Shown one piece after another: positions 45,594 through 53,905 of a stretch of 64,000 nt of DNA. The position numbers and the translations under genes were made by a program. The stretch lies in NCBI GenBank assembly GCA_964387285.1, contig CAYLWO010000017.1, positions 19,536 to 83,535 on the forward strand, written 5' to 3'. Source of the DNA: Anaerohabitans sp964387285. Lineage in GTDB: Bacteria; Zhuqueibacterota; Zhuqueibacteria; Residuimicrobiales; Residuimicrobiaceae. Below the pieces are notes generated by a model. It made no database searches. It had not been told where the DNA came from and saw only the letters and a program-made list of their open reading frames with translations. How positions within the stretch are numbered: position 1 is the stretch's first letter; each line of letters starts with the position of its first letter.

Positions 45594-46571
45594 CTATACT
45601 TCCAAAAACAACGCCGCCATTTTACAACTCTCAACCGGGTAGTGGCCCACCGCCGTTTCATCCGACAATATCACGCCGCGATAACCCCATCGCAGCATGT
45701 CATACAGATGACAGACCTCGGAACGCGTCGGTTGCGGATGGCTGGTCATATGTTCCAACACCTGACCGGCTAAATAAATGGGTTTGGCGATTGTCGGCAC
45801 GCGAGGATTCAATTCCGCTGTCAATCGGGCCATGTCCGCAAGGCCCGCTTCCGCACCAAGGTCGCCACGACACAGCCAAAATTCATTTACTGATTCAGCC
45901 ATGGCATCCACATCATGAACAGCACTCTCCCGTTCCAGTTTCGCGATCAAGTGCGTTGCCGAGCCCATCAGCCGGCGATAGACCGCCATTTCAATGCTGT
46001 CTTTAATAAATGATACCGCAAAGCGGACGTTCGGCTGTTCTCTGCAGTTGTGAAAAATCTCTTCATCGCGCGGATTCAGCTTTTCCTGCCTATAAGCTGT
46101 ACCGGGCAGCGTTATGCCTTTGCGGCCGCTGATTTCGCCGCCGTCCATCACCCGGCCGGTCAACCGATCTGCGGACCAGGATTCTATTTTGATGCGAATT
46201 TTGGCGTCATTAAGAGCAATCTCTTTTGCTTCTTGCCCGGCTTTGAAAAAATCCTCATGCGGAACGGGCAGCGTATGGCCGGATGGCGCGGTTTCTGCCT
46301 GCACCAATTCCACAACGCGGTTCTTCTCAAGCTTGTACGCAGGAAACCGGCCCAGCCGCCACTTGCTGCCCTGCAAATCCAGAAAAATCGGCATGGCCGG
46401 AGAATGGTTGCGCAGAAAGGCCGTCAGCCGCTCTAAAAGCTGTTGCAATTCCGCCAGACTCACATGCGAGGTGTTGATGCGAAAGCCGCTGCATCCGTTA
46501 TCGAGCATCTCTTTCCATATTTCCGGAGTATTGCTGGCCGGACCCAGGGTAGCAATGACCTGATAGATCAA
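45594..46571 (-). CDS. Pyruvate kinase-like protein lacking the C-terminal domain
   Basis: A 325-residue protein with the A and B domains of pyruvate kinase but not the regulatory C domain; the usual length is about 470. Visible family features: VIATLGPASN at the start, GFRINTSHVS (usually MNFSH), LDLQGSKWRLG (usually DTKGPEIRTG), RKGITLPG (B-domain exit), HLIAKLERESAV (usually SKIEN, Lys kept), CRGDLGAE, PTRSEVCHLYDM and SDETAVGHYPVES. The metal and phosphate residues are partly kept, but the substrate loop is altered, so pyruvate kinase activity is uncertain. TTG at 46571 is the only reasonable start, with GGA about eight bases upstream. The frame ends cleanly at TAG, with no C-domain coding downstream. 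It lies alone beside a decayed region. Confidence 0.75.
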   Translation of the reverse strand: MIYQVIATLGPASNTPEIWKEMLDNGCSGFRINTSHVSLAELQQLLERLTAFLRNHSPAMPIFLDLQGSKWRLGRFPAYKLEKNRVVELVQAETAPSGHTLPVPHEDFFKAGQEAKEIALNDAKIRIKIESWSADRLTGRVMDGGEISGRKGITLPGTAYRQEKLNPRDEEIFHNCREQPNVRFAVSFIKDSIEMAVYRRLMGSATHLIAKLERESAVHDVDAMAESVNEFWLCRGDLGAEAGLADMARLTAELNPRVPTIAKPIYLAGQVLEHMTSHPQPTRSEVCHLYDMLRWGYRGVILSDETAVGHYPVESCKMAALFLEV

Positions 46572-47084
46572 CTTTTCATCCGATCTTTTTTCTGTATTAT
46601 TGTTTAAATCCGTGTTCGTCTTTTTTTCCTGTTAGTATGTTAAAACTTATTTTTTGCACAAAACGATCAAAAAATGTCGGACCTTTTATTTGTCATGCTG
46701 AGCTGCAAAACAGAATGATCTTTACACTTCGCTGTTGCTCAGAGCAGCGAAGCATCTGTTCGCCGCTTATTCCCGGCGTGGCGGCTAAAACAGCGACGCG
46801 AACAGATCCTTCGGCCTGCCAAAGACACACGTGATGATTTCCGGAATCGATCACGGCAGCCCTCAGTTCCTATATTGATGACACACGCTGAGATTGTTGC
46901 ACAAGTCCTGGAATCCCGGGGATAAAAACTTTTTCGACAGTCGCCAAAAGTATCCGAAGCTTAACTCCGGTTTATCAGAGTTATGATAAACACATTTCAC
47001 CAATTAAACAAGAAATAATTGGACTCTTGGATTTTACTCAATTTTTTCTTACTTTGCCTGAAACATTAACCAGAGTGGTCTATC
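46572..47084. repeat. Intergenic region with a TGTCATGCTGAG-type repeat
   Basis: About 510 bases without a gene. From 46691 to about 46830 it carries TGTCATGCTGAG, AGCAGCGAAGCATCTGTT and GCGAACAGATCCTTCGGCC, a repeat type with pieces also at 57745-57830 and 58040-58110 (GAAGCATCTAT, GACAGATCC). The remainder is AT-rich and probably holds the promoter of the downstream helicase gene; no clear hexamers were picked. Confidence 0.6.
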
Positions 47085-50000
47085 ATGAAATATATCGCCG
47101 ATCTGCACATTCATTCCCATTACTCCCGCGCCACCAGCAAAAAACTGGATCCGGAACATTTATTTATCTGGGCGCAGCGCAAAGGTCTGCAGGTGATAGC
47201 CACCGGGGACATCAGTCATCCGCAATGGCTGGCCGAGCTGCGGGCGAAATTACAGCCGGCTGCCGACGCCGAGGGATTTTTCATTCTCAAGGAAACGTTG
47301 GCCCAATCGGTACTGGCCGAGGTTCCGGCGGCATGCCGCAGCCAGGTGCATTTTTTACTGTCCGGTGAAATCAGCAGCATCTATAAAAAAGACGGCGAGG
47401 TGCGCAAGGTACACAACGTTGTCTTTTTCCCTTCTCTGGAATCGGTGCAAAAATTTCAAAACCGGCTGGAACGCATCGGCAACATTCGCTCCGACGGCCG
47501 TCCCATACTCGGACTGGACTCACGCCATTTGCTGGAAATTGTTCTGGAAACCGATCCGGCCGCAGTGCTGATCCCGGCGCACATCTGGACGCCCTGGTTT
47601 TCCCTGCTGGGCTCGCAGTCGGGATTCGACACCGTCGAAGCTTGTTATGACGATCTGACCCCGCACATTTTTGCCCTGGAGACCGGACTCTCCTCTGATC
47701 CGGCCATGAACTGGCGTTTATCGCAGCTGGATCGCTATAACCTGGTGTCCAACTCGGACGCGCACTCGCCGGAGAATCTGGCGCGCGAAGCCAATGTGTT
47801 CGAGACCGATCTTAATTATAACGCCATGTTCGATGCACTAAAAAATAAAAACAGCAACGGTTTTTGGGGCACCATCGAATTTTTTCCTGAAGAAGGCAAA
47901 TATCACATGGACGGTCATCGCAAGTGCAACAAGATGATGCGTCCTCCTGAAACCGTTCGCCGCAACGGGCTGTGTCCCGTATGCGGCAAGCCTGCGGTGC
48001 TTGGCGTCAGTTATCGTGTTGAAGAGCTGGCCGATCGTGAAGAAGGTCATCGGCCGCAAAATGCCAAAGAATATATGAGTCTGGTGCCCCTGCCGGAAGT
48101 TCTTGCAGAGGTGCTGCAGGTGGGCGACAAATCGAAAAAAGTGCAGGCGTTGTATGAATCCTTATTGCACAAACTCGGCAATGAATTAGGCATTCTCCGC
48201 GAGCAATCCCTGGAAGAGATTAACCGCCAGGCCGGCGCACTGGTAGCGGAAGCCATTGACCGCATGCGCAAAGGTCGGGTGGATGCACAGCCGGGATATG
48301 ACGGTGAATACGGCATCATCCGTTTGTTCAAAGAGGGCGAACGGGAAAAGATAATGAAAGCCGACACGCTTTTTAATGTGCCGGCAAATCAATCGGCCGA
48401 AGCAACTCCCGTTTACGAAAAAATCAAACCGCCGCGCAAAAAAAAAACAACCATCCGCGAACAACCGGCCGAGTACGGCCTCAACGCCGAACAGCAGCAA
48501 GCGGTGCAGCACCGCGGCGCGCCGTTGATCATTCAGGCCGGGCCCGGCACCGGTAAAACGCGCACAGTGACGCACTGGCTGGCTGATCTGGTGCAAAACA
48601 GTCCCATCGCTCCACAAAGCATATTGGCCGTCACCTTTACCAATAAGGCGGCTCAGGAGATGCGCGAACGGTTGGCGGCCATGTTGGGTGAACAGGTCAG
48701 CCGCGACATGTGTATCACCACCTTTCACGCTTTCGGTCTTGATCTTTTGCGCCGGACAACAACCTTCTTTGGCCGCGATGCTTCCTTTCGGATAATTCAA
48801 CCGGACAACGACGCTCATTTTCTTACGGCCTTGCAACAAAAAATCGGCGCACGCATACAAGCGAACGACCTGGAGCGCATTTCCTTAATCAAAGGTCGGC
48901 TCTTCGATCCCGACAATTTGCCGCCAACCATTACAGAACAATTGGGTGATTCTTTTATCCGTCTTTTCCGCCATTATGAGAATCTGCTCACGGAAACCAA
49001 CGCTGTTGATCTGGATGATCTCATCAACCTGCCGGTACGTTTGTTGCGCAACGACACGGACCTGCGACGTAAAATTCTACAGCAGTTTCAGGTCATTGCC
49101 GTAGACGAATTTCAGGATATCAATCAGGCGCAATATGAACTCTTTCGCATCCTGGCCATATCCGCTCACGAGACCTGTGTGATCGGCGATCCGGATCAAT
49201 CCATTTACGGATTCCGCGGCGCCGGACCGCATTACTTTCAGCAATTACTGGACGATCTGCCGAAAAGCCGTTTGCTCCGGCTGACGCAGAACTATCGCTC
49301 CACTCAGACCGTTCTCGACGCTGCAGCTCTGGTGCTGGGGCGCGAACGATCCGATCTGCATGCGCAAAAACGGCAAAATGTAAAGATCAACATCCTGCCT
49401 GCCTCTTCCGACCGGGCAGAAGCAGAGCTGGTGGTAAAACAGATCGAAGAGTTGCTGGCCGGCACCACCCATTTCAGCATGGACAGCGGTCGGGTGCAGC
49501 ACGGCGAAGAAACGCGCGGATTTGCTTTCGGCGACATGGCCGTTCTGATTCGCAGCAGAAATCAGTTGCCGCTGTTGATCGAAGCATTGTCCCGTTCCGG
49601 CATTCCCTACGAGTCGGTTCATGAACAGCCGCTGGTTCAGGCAGAGATCACCCGATTCGTCATCGCTGCCTGTTCGCTTCGGTTTGAAAGCAAGAGTGAT
49701 AATCCCGTTCTGCGTCAACATTTTTTAAATAATGCCTCTGCCGGTGAAGGACAACAAAATCTTGACCGTTTCTGTCAAACCATACGGAATCTGCCTGAAG
49801 AGGCAACCGTGCAATCCATCCTCGATCACGTACGTGAGGTACATCCTTGTGACGCAGAGCAAGCCGAAATATTGAATAAGCTTGGTCGCCTGGCCGCCGC
49901 CTTTGGCAACCGCATACAAAATTTTGTCGACGCCTTGATGCTGCAAAAGGGCTTGGACCAATGGGACGAACGGGCGGATCGTGTGCGCATCCTGACGTTG

Positions 50001-50303
50001 CACGCCAGCAAAGGACTTGAATTCCCGGTGGTGTTCATCATGGGTTGTGAAGAGGGCATCCTGCCTTTCAATTTTGCCAACCGCGTTGCCGACCTGGAAG
50101 AAGAACGGCGGTTGTTTTATGTCGGCATGACGCGCAGTCGCTACTTGCTCTTTCTTACCTGGGCCAAAACGCGCATGCTGCAAGGTCAGCGTACGGAACA
50201 AACCGCCTCGCGCTTTCTATCCGCCATTGCGGAAAATTTGGTGCAGAAACACCGTCTGGAAATTAAAACCAGACGGGGCGCCGGACAGATGAAATTGTTT
50301 TAA
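47085..50303 (+). CDS. Endonuclease Q-like (PHP) domain fused to a UvrD-type helicase
   Basis: A 1072-residue fusion. Residues about 1-405 match endonuclease Q, the PHP-fold enzyme that nicks DNA 5' of deaminated bases: YIADLHIHSHYSRATSKKLD, ATGDISHPQW, LIPAHIWTPWF, VSNSDAHSPENLAREAN, then KYHMDGHRKCNK and GLCPVCGKP (zinc-binding Cys at about 281 and 297-300) and GVSYRVEELADRE. A linker rich in KPPRKKKT leads to a superfamily 1 helicase (about 456-1072): AGPGTGKTRTV near 484, TFTNKAAQEMRERL, TTFHAFG, AVDEFQDINQAQYE near 673, GDPDQSIYGFRGA, LTQNYRS, LHASKGLEFPVVF near 970 and FYVGMTRSR. All motor motifs are intact. The fusion suggests nicking at a deaminated base followed by strand unwinding. 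GAGTGG six bases upstream may serve as ribosome site. Confidence 0.88.
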   Translation: MKYIADLHIHSHYSRATSKKLDPEHLFIWAQRKGLQVIATGDISHPQWLAELRAKLQPAADAEGFFILKETLAQSVLAEVPAACRSQVHFLLSGEISSIYKKDGEVRKVHNVVFFPSLESVQKFQNRLERIGNIRSDGRPILGLDSRHLLEIVLETDPAAVLIPAHIWTPWFSLLGSQSGFDTVEACYDDLTPHIFALETGLSSDPAMNWRLSQLDRYNLVSNSDAHSPENLAREANVFETDLNYNAMFDALKNKNSNGFWGTIEFFPEEGKYHMDGHRKCNKMMRPPETVRRNGLCPVCGKPAVLGVSYRVEELADREEGHRPQNAKEYMSLVPLPEVLAEVLQVGDKSKKVQALYESLLHKLGNELGILREQSLEEINRQAGALVAEAIDRMRKGRVDAQPGYDGEYGIIRLFKEGEREKIMKADTLFNVPANQSAEATPVYEKIKPPRKKKTTIREQPAEYGLNAEQQQAVQHRGAPLIIQAGPGTGKTRTVTHWLADLVQNSPIAPQSILAVTFTNKAAQEMRERLAAMLGEQVSRDMCITTFHAFGLDLLRRTTTFFGRDASFRIIQPDNDAHFLTALQQKIGARIQANDLERISLIKGRLFDPDNLPPTITEQLGDSFIRLFRHYENLLTETNAVDLDDLINLPVRLLRNDTDLRRKILQQFQVIAVDEFQDINQAQYELFRILAISAHETCVIGDPDQSIYGFRGAGPHYFQQLLDDLPKSRLLRLTQNYRSTQTVLDAAALVLGRERSDLHAQKRQNVKINILPASSDRAEAELVVKQIEELLAGTTHFSMDSGRVQHGEETRGFAFGDMAVLIRSRNQLPLLIEALSRSGIPYESVHEQPLVQAEITRFVIAACSLRFESKSDNPVLRQHFLNNASAGEGQQNLDRFCQTIRNLPEEATVQSILDHVREVHPCDAEQAEILNKLGRLAAAFGNRIQNFVDALMLQKGLDQWDERADRVRILTLHASKGLEFPVVFIMGCEEGILPFNFANRVADLEEERRLFYVGMTRSRYLLFLTWAKTRMLQGQRTEQTASRFLSAIAENLVQKHRLEIKTRRGAGQMKLF

Positions 50304-50308
50304 TTTAC

Positions 50309-50341
50309 AACCTTGCGAAGGTTTCCAACCTTCGCAAGGCT
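50309..50341. repeat. Core hairpin of the CCTTGCGAAGG family, copy E
   Basis: AACCTTGCGAAGGTT (50309-50323), loop TCC, AACCTTCGCAAGGCT (50327-50341). It occupies most of the 54-base gap between the helicase stop and the threonine aldolase start, and ends just before the ribosome site. It may affect coupling of the two genes. Confidence 0.88.
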
Positions 50342-50357
50342 ATTGGAAGGAAATGAT

Positions 50358-51407
50358 ATGAACCCCTCTCTTATCGATCTGCGCAGCGATACGCTGACTC
50401 TGCCGACAGCGGGCATGCGCCGGGCCATGGCAAATGCCGTTGTCGGCGACGATGTATTTGGCGAAGATCCTACTATTAATGCCCTGCAAAAACGCATGGC
50501 GGAACTGTTCAACAAAGAGGCAGCGCTGTTTGTCAGCAGCGGCACCATGGCTAACCAACTGGCCATCAAATGCCATACGCGGCCGGGAGACGAGGTAGTA
50601 TGTGAAATCGATTGCCACCCGTTCAACTATGAAGGCGGCGGCCCGGCCATGTTGTCCGGCGTACAAATGCACCCGCTTGTGGGAAAACGCGGCGTCATCA
50701 CCGTAGACCAATTGACAACCTGTCTCCGGCCCAGCGATGATCACTATCCCCGGCTCAGCCTGGTATTGCTGGAGAACACCCATAACCGTGCCGGCGGCGC
50801 CATTTTCCCTTTGGCTGAAATGAAACGCATTCATCGCTTTACCCGGCAAAACAAACTGGCCCTGCATCTGGACGGCGCCAGGCTTTGGAATGCCCATGTA
50901 GCCACCGGCATTAGCCTGGCAGAATACGGCCAATATTGCGATTCCGTGACCGTGTGCCTCTCCAAAGGCCTGGGGGCGCCGGTCGGATCAGTATTGATGG
51001 GCACTCGGGAATTTATTGCGCAGGCGCATCGTTATCGTAAAGTGTGGGGCGGCGGTATGAGACAAGCAGGAATTTTGGCAGCAGCCGGGCTTTATGCGCT
51101 GGATCACCACATCGAACGGCTGGCCATTGATCATGAAAACGCAAAAAAAATGGCCCTCGCTTTTGCCAAATTTGCGCCTGTGCGTGTAGATTTAGAGGCG
51201 ACGCAGACCAATATGGTTATTGCCGATTTTGTCGAAACCGGCCTGAAAGCCGCTACAGTGGTTAAAGAGTTGAAGAAAAACGGTTTGGTTTGCCTGGATA
51301 TTTCGCCTAGTAGAATCAGATTGGTCACGCACCTGAACATCAGCCCAGCTGCCAACCGTAAGGCGATTGCCATTATTGACAAAACCTTGGCCGAACTGTT
51401 GGGGTAA
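50358..51407 (+). CDS. ltaE: Low-specificity L-threonine aldolase
   Basis: PLP-dependent cytoplasmic enzyme of 349 residues that splits threonine or allo-threonine into glycine and acetaldehyde. ATG at 50358 follows GGAAGG; upstream in-frame codons lie in a hairpin repeat and are not used. The family order is clear: IDLRSDTLTLPTAGMRRAMA, VGDDVFGEDPTINALQKRMA, FVSSGTMANQLAIK, LVLLENTHNRAGG, LHLDGARLWNAHVATG (Asp contacting PLP) and CLSKGLGAPVGSVLMG (Lys forming the Schiff base). The C-terminal domain covers about 245-349. Length and motifs are normal. It lies 54 bases downstream of the EndoQ-UvrD gene; a functional link is not obvious. Confidence 0.95.
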   Translation: MNPSLIDLRSDTLTLPTAGMRRAMANAVVGDDVFGEDPTINALQKRMAELFNKEAALFVSSGTMANQLAIKCHTRPGDEVVCEIDCHPFNYEGGGPAMLSGVQMHPLVGKRGVITVDQLTTCLRPSDDHYPRLSLVLLENTHNRAGGAIFPLAEMKRIHRFTRQNKLALHLDGARLWNAHVATGISLAEYGQYCDSVTVCLSKGLGAPVGSVLMGTREFIAQAHRYRKVWGGGMRQAGILAAAGLYALDHHIERLAIDHENAKKMALAFAKFAPVRVDLEATQTNMVIADFVETGLKAATVVKELKKNGLVCLDISPSRIRLVTHLNISPAANRKAIAIIDKTLAELLG

Positions 51408-51481
51408 ATCAAGAAACAATGTAACCTTTTATACGTTTAATAAGTAAATATAAAAAAAACCGGGGCCAATTTTCATAATAT

Positions 51482-51510
51482 TTGACTTTAATCAGAATAT
51501 TTCGTAAATT
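51482..51510 (+). promoter_or_regulatory. Putative promoter of the sigma factor gene
   Basis: TTGACT (51482-51487) and TAAATT (51505-51510) with a 17-base spacer, about 45 bases before the ATG at 51561, in a short AT-rich gap. This is the best sigma70-type match seen in the window. Confidence 0.5.
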
Positions 51511-51560
51511 ATTAACTGACGTTTTAGGCCGTTTTTGACTGGCAAACCTTAGAAGGTGGA

Positions 51561-52424
51561 ATGACCAAGAAGAAAAAACGAAAACAGTCCGAAACCCGTA
51601 CCAAAGAGTCCATTGAAAAGTATCTTGAAGAGATCGGCGGGTTCTCCCCGCTGCCTCCGGAAGAAGAAATTGCTCTTGCACGCAGAATCCGCAAGGGAGA
51701 AGAAGAGTCTCTTGACAAGCTTGTAAAAGCCAATTTGCGCTTTGTCATAAGCGTGGCCAAAGAATATCAAGGTCAAGGTCTTCCGCTCCAGGATCTGATC
51801 AGTGAAGGCAATTTGGGCCTGATCAAAGCCGCCCAGCGATTCGATGAGACGCGTGGATTCAAGTTCATCTCTTACGCCGTTTGGTGGATTCGTCAATCCA
51901 TTCTCCAGGCATTGGCTGAACAATCCCGCGTTGTGCGTCTGCCGCTGAACCGTGTCGGCGCCATCAACAAGGTCGGCCGCGCCCTGGAAGCTTTGGAAAA
52001 AGAGTACGGACGAGAACCCAGCATGGACGAGATTGCCGACCGCATGGAGATGAGCTCCTTTGAGGTTGCTGATGTGCTGAAAACCTCTGCACGCCATCTC
52101 TCTCTGGACGAACCGTTTAAAGAAGACGAAGGCAACAGTCTGCTGGATGTGTTGGAAAGCGATCGCTACGATCCGCCGGATGGACAACTGATGCGCAGTT
52201 CCTTGCGCGAAGAAATCGAAAAAGTCCTCGGCACGTTAAAATCGCGTGAAGCTGAAATCGTCAAGCTCTATTTCGGACTTGACGGCGATCGTCCTCTCAC
52301 CCTGGAGGAGATCGGCGAGTATTTTGCCCTGACGCGCGAGCGCGTGCGGCAGATCAAGGAAAAAGCTTTACGCCGATTGCGGCACCGCTCACGCCTGGAG
52401 CCGCTGAGAAAATATCTGGGTTAA
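51561..52424 (+). CDS. rpoD: RpoD-like sigma-70 factor without region 1.1
   Basis: A 287-residue primary-type sigma factor that directs RNA polymerase to promoters. Region 1.2 is at about 15-45 (IEKYLEEIGGFSPLPPEEE). Region 2 is at about 50-125 and includes NLRFVISVAKEYQGQGLPLQ, DLISEGNLGLIKAAQRFD and FISYAVWWIRQSILQALAEQ. Region 3 is at about 130-200 (VRLPLNRVGAINKV). Region 4 is at about 220-287 (LTLEEIGEYFALTRERVRQI). The long acidic region 1.1 of proteobacterial RpoD is absent, as in Bacteroidota-type primary sigma factors. A clear promoter lies upstream and a strong terminator directly downstream, so it is a single-gene unit. Alternative: an RpoS-like second sigma factor; it cannot be excluded without the rest of the genome. 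Confidence 0.9.
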   Translation: MTKKKKRKQSETRTKESIEKYLEEIGGFSPLPPEEEIALARRIRKGEEESLDKLVKANLRFVISVAKEYQGQGLPLQDLISEGNLGLIKAAQRFDETRGFKFISYAVWWIRQSILQALAEQSRVVRLPLNRVGAINKVGRALEALEKEYGREPSMDEIADRMEMSSFEVADVLKTSARHLSLDEPFKEDEGNSLLDVLESDRYDPPDGQLMRSSLREEIEKVLGTLKSREAEIVKLYFGLDGDRPLTLEEIGEYFALTRERVRQIKEKALRRLRHRSRLEPLRKYLG

Positions 52425-52431
52425 AAACTAG

Positions 52432-52456
52432 GCCCTTGTTCCACAAGGGCTTTTTT
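52432..52456 (+). terminator. Rho-independent terminator of the sigma factor gene
   Basis: GCCCTTGT (52432-52439), loop TCC, ACAAGGGC (52443-52450), then TTTTTT. It lies 8 bases after the stop codon. Confidence 0.92.
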
Positions 52457-52534
52457 ACGCCTGAACCGTAATGACCGCTGTAAACCTTGGCCAGGTTGTT
52501 GCACCCGCTAATTTTTCTTTGATTTTTCTTTAAA

Positions 52535-52564
52535 ATTCGTGTTCATTCGTGTATATTCGTGGTT
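52535..52564. repeat. Short tandem repeat, three units of ATTCGTGnnn
   Basis: ATTCGTGTTC, ATTCGTGTAT and ATTCGTGGTT follow each other exactly. It lies in the 160-base gap before the methyltransferase gene; nothing else was recognised in that gap. Confidence 0.7.
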
Positions 52565-52618
52565 AATATTCCTAGTCCGCATTCTTTTTTGTTCAGATTT
52601 TTTTAAGGAAGGCAATCG

Positions 52619-53311
52619 ATGGAAGAAAACACAATAACTCTTTTACCTACTGCTGAAGGTTACGATCGTTGGGCTGAAATATACGATGACGAAGACAATC
52701 CCTTGATAGCAATGGAAGAGCCGTGGATGGATCAACTGTTGGGTGATGTTAACGGACTTTTGGTAGCGGATATCGGTTGCGGCACCGGCAGACATGCGAT
52801 TCGCCTGGCTCAAGCAGGCGCTCAGGTTCACGGCCTGGATTTTTCCTCCAAGATGATGCAACTGGCGCGACAAAAAGTAAATTCCGGCAACGTCACCTTC
52901 CACCATCACGATCTCGCCAGGCCGTTGCCGTTTTCTGCAAACTATTTTGATAGAGTGGTATGCGCACTGGTTTTGGATCACATCCCTGACCTGGAGAGCC
53001 TATTCCGTGAGATGCATCGCGTTTGCAAGCCATCGGGATTTGCGGTGATTTCCGTCATGCATCCGGCATTGATGCTGCGCGGAGTACAGGCGCGGTTTCA
53101 TGATCCGGTCACCGGCCAGGAAGTGCGACCCGCCTCCTGCCCGCATCAAATCAGTGATTATGTCATGGCCGCAGTCAAGGCCGGCTTTTATTTGCACCAC
53201 CTGAGTGAGCATAGCGTCGATAACGCGCTTGTCGATCGTATGGAACGAGCGCGCCGATATTTGGATTGGTTGCTTCTCTTTATGATGCGTCTGCAACCGA
53301 TTAAATCCTAA
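52619..53311 (+). CDS. Class I SAM-dependent methyltransferase
   Basis: A 230-residue soluble methyltransferase of the UbiE/Methyltransf_11 type. The SAM site is read from LLVADIGCGTGRHAIRLAQAG (motif I, about 48-68), VHGLDFSSKMM (acidic residue of motif II), VTFHHHDLARPLPF and FDRVVCALVLDHIPDL, then CKPSGFAVISVMHP (post-motif). The C-terminal part (LMLRGVQARFHD onward) should bind the acceptor, which cannot be named. The start is ATG at 52619, with AAGGAAGG about seven bases upstream. The TAA stop (53309-53311) is formed by the first bases of a nested hairpin element, so the extreme C-terminus may have been set by insertion of that repeat. Confidence 0.88.
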   Translation: MEENTITLLPTAEGYDRWAEIYDDEDNPLIAMEEPWMDQLLGDVNGLLVADIGCGTGRHAIRLAQAGAQVHGLDFSSKMMQLARQKVNSGNVTFHHHDLARPLPFSANYFDRVVCALVLDHIPDLESLFREMHRVCKPSGFAVISVMHPALMLRGVQARFHDPVTGQEVRPASCPHQISDYVMAAVKAGFYLHHLSEHSVDNALVDRMERARRYLDWLLLFMMRLQPIKS

Positions 53312-53388
53312 ATTAAGCGATTGCAGTATTCTTGCGAAGGTTTCAAACCTTCGCAAGGTTGTCATGCGAGGACGAATCGCTCAACGTA
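53309..53388. repeat. Nested hairpin element, CCTTGCGAAGG family, full copy B
   Basis: Left outer arm TAAATTAAGCGAT (53309-53321), core CTTGCGAAGGTTT-C-AAACCTTCGCAAG around 53331-53358, right arm ATCGCTCAACGTA (53376-53388). The arms show one or two mismatches to copy A. It lies between convergent genes, and its first three bases are the methyltransferase stop codon. Confidence 0.85.
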
Positions 53389-53395
53389 GATAAAT

Positions 53396-53425
53396 AAAAA
53401 ATCCCTGGTGGTTGCGACCAGGGAT
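53396..53425 (-). terminator. Rho-independent terminator of the thioredoxin gene
   Basis: On the minus strand ATCCCTGGT (53425-53417), loop, ACCAGGGAT (53409-53401), then a T run (53401-53396). It lies 18 bases after the stop of the gene ending at 53444. Confidence 0.9.
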
Positions 53426-53443
53426 CACTTTCGCTGCAGATTT

Positions 53444-53860
53444 TTAGTGTGTATGCCCGCAATCGCATCCTTCGCAACCACCGCTGCCGCAGGCGTGTTC
53501 CGCTTCATGTTGCGCCATTTCTTCGCGAACCTTTTTCATATCAAGATCACGCACCTGAGTGATTAATTTTTCCAGGCTCGCTTCAGGCAACGCACCCGGT
53601 TCACGATACAATAATATGCCTTCTCGAAAAACAGCCAACGTCGGAATGGATTGGATGCCGAACATGGAAGCCAACTCCTGTTCCGCTTCGGTATCCACTT
53701 TCATAAAAGTCAAATCCTTATGCTTCTCGGATGCTTTTTCAAAAACCGGTCCAAACGCTCGACAAGGTCCGCACCAGGAAGCCCAGAAATCGATCAATAC
53801 CATGTCATTGTTATCCAGCGTGGTTTGCAGATTGTCGACTGTTAAATTGCTAGTAGCCAT
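53444..53860 (-). CDS. trxA: Thioredoxin with a Cys/His-rich C-terminal tail
   Basis: A 138-residue cytoplasmic thiol-disulfide oxidoreductase. The thioredoxin fold (about 1-106) has FWASWCGPCRAFGPVF with the active cysteines at 30 and 33, VDTEAEQELASMFGIQSIPT (cis-Pro loop) and a normal length to about residue 105. Beyond it is a helix (MKKVREEMAQHEAEH) and a tail CGSGGCEGCDCGHTH with four Cys and two His, which could bind a metal. Ordinary thioredoxins stop near 105-110 residues, so the tail is an addition. A clear terminator follows. The upstream gap holds a full hairpin element rather than a recognisable promoter. Confidence 0.88.
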   Translation of the reverse strand: MATSNLTVDNLQTTLDNNDMVLIDFWASWCGPCRAFGPVFEKASEKHKDLTFMKVDTEAEQELASMFGIQSIPTLAVFREGILLYREPGALPEASLEKLITQVRDLDMKKVREEMAQHEAEHACGSGGCEGCDCGHTH

Positions 53861-53905
53861 GTATATTCCTTTCTAAGGTGAATTAAATATAATTTCTATG
53901 TATCT

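Noticed and set aside
45549..45644. Small plus-strand frame MFKLLLSTNKARDC...
   Set aside because: About 31 codons; its second half is antisense to the pyruvate kinase-like gene. A GGAA lies upstream, but nothing supports coding.
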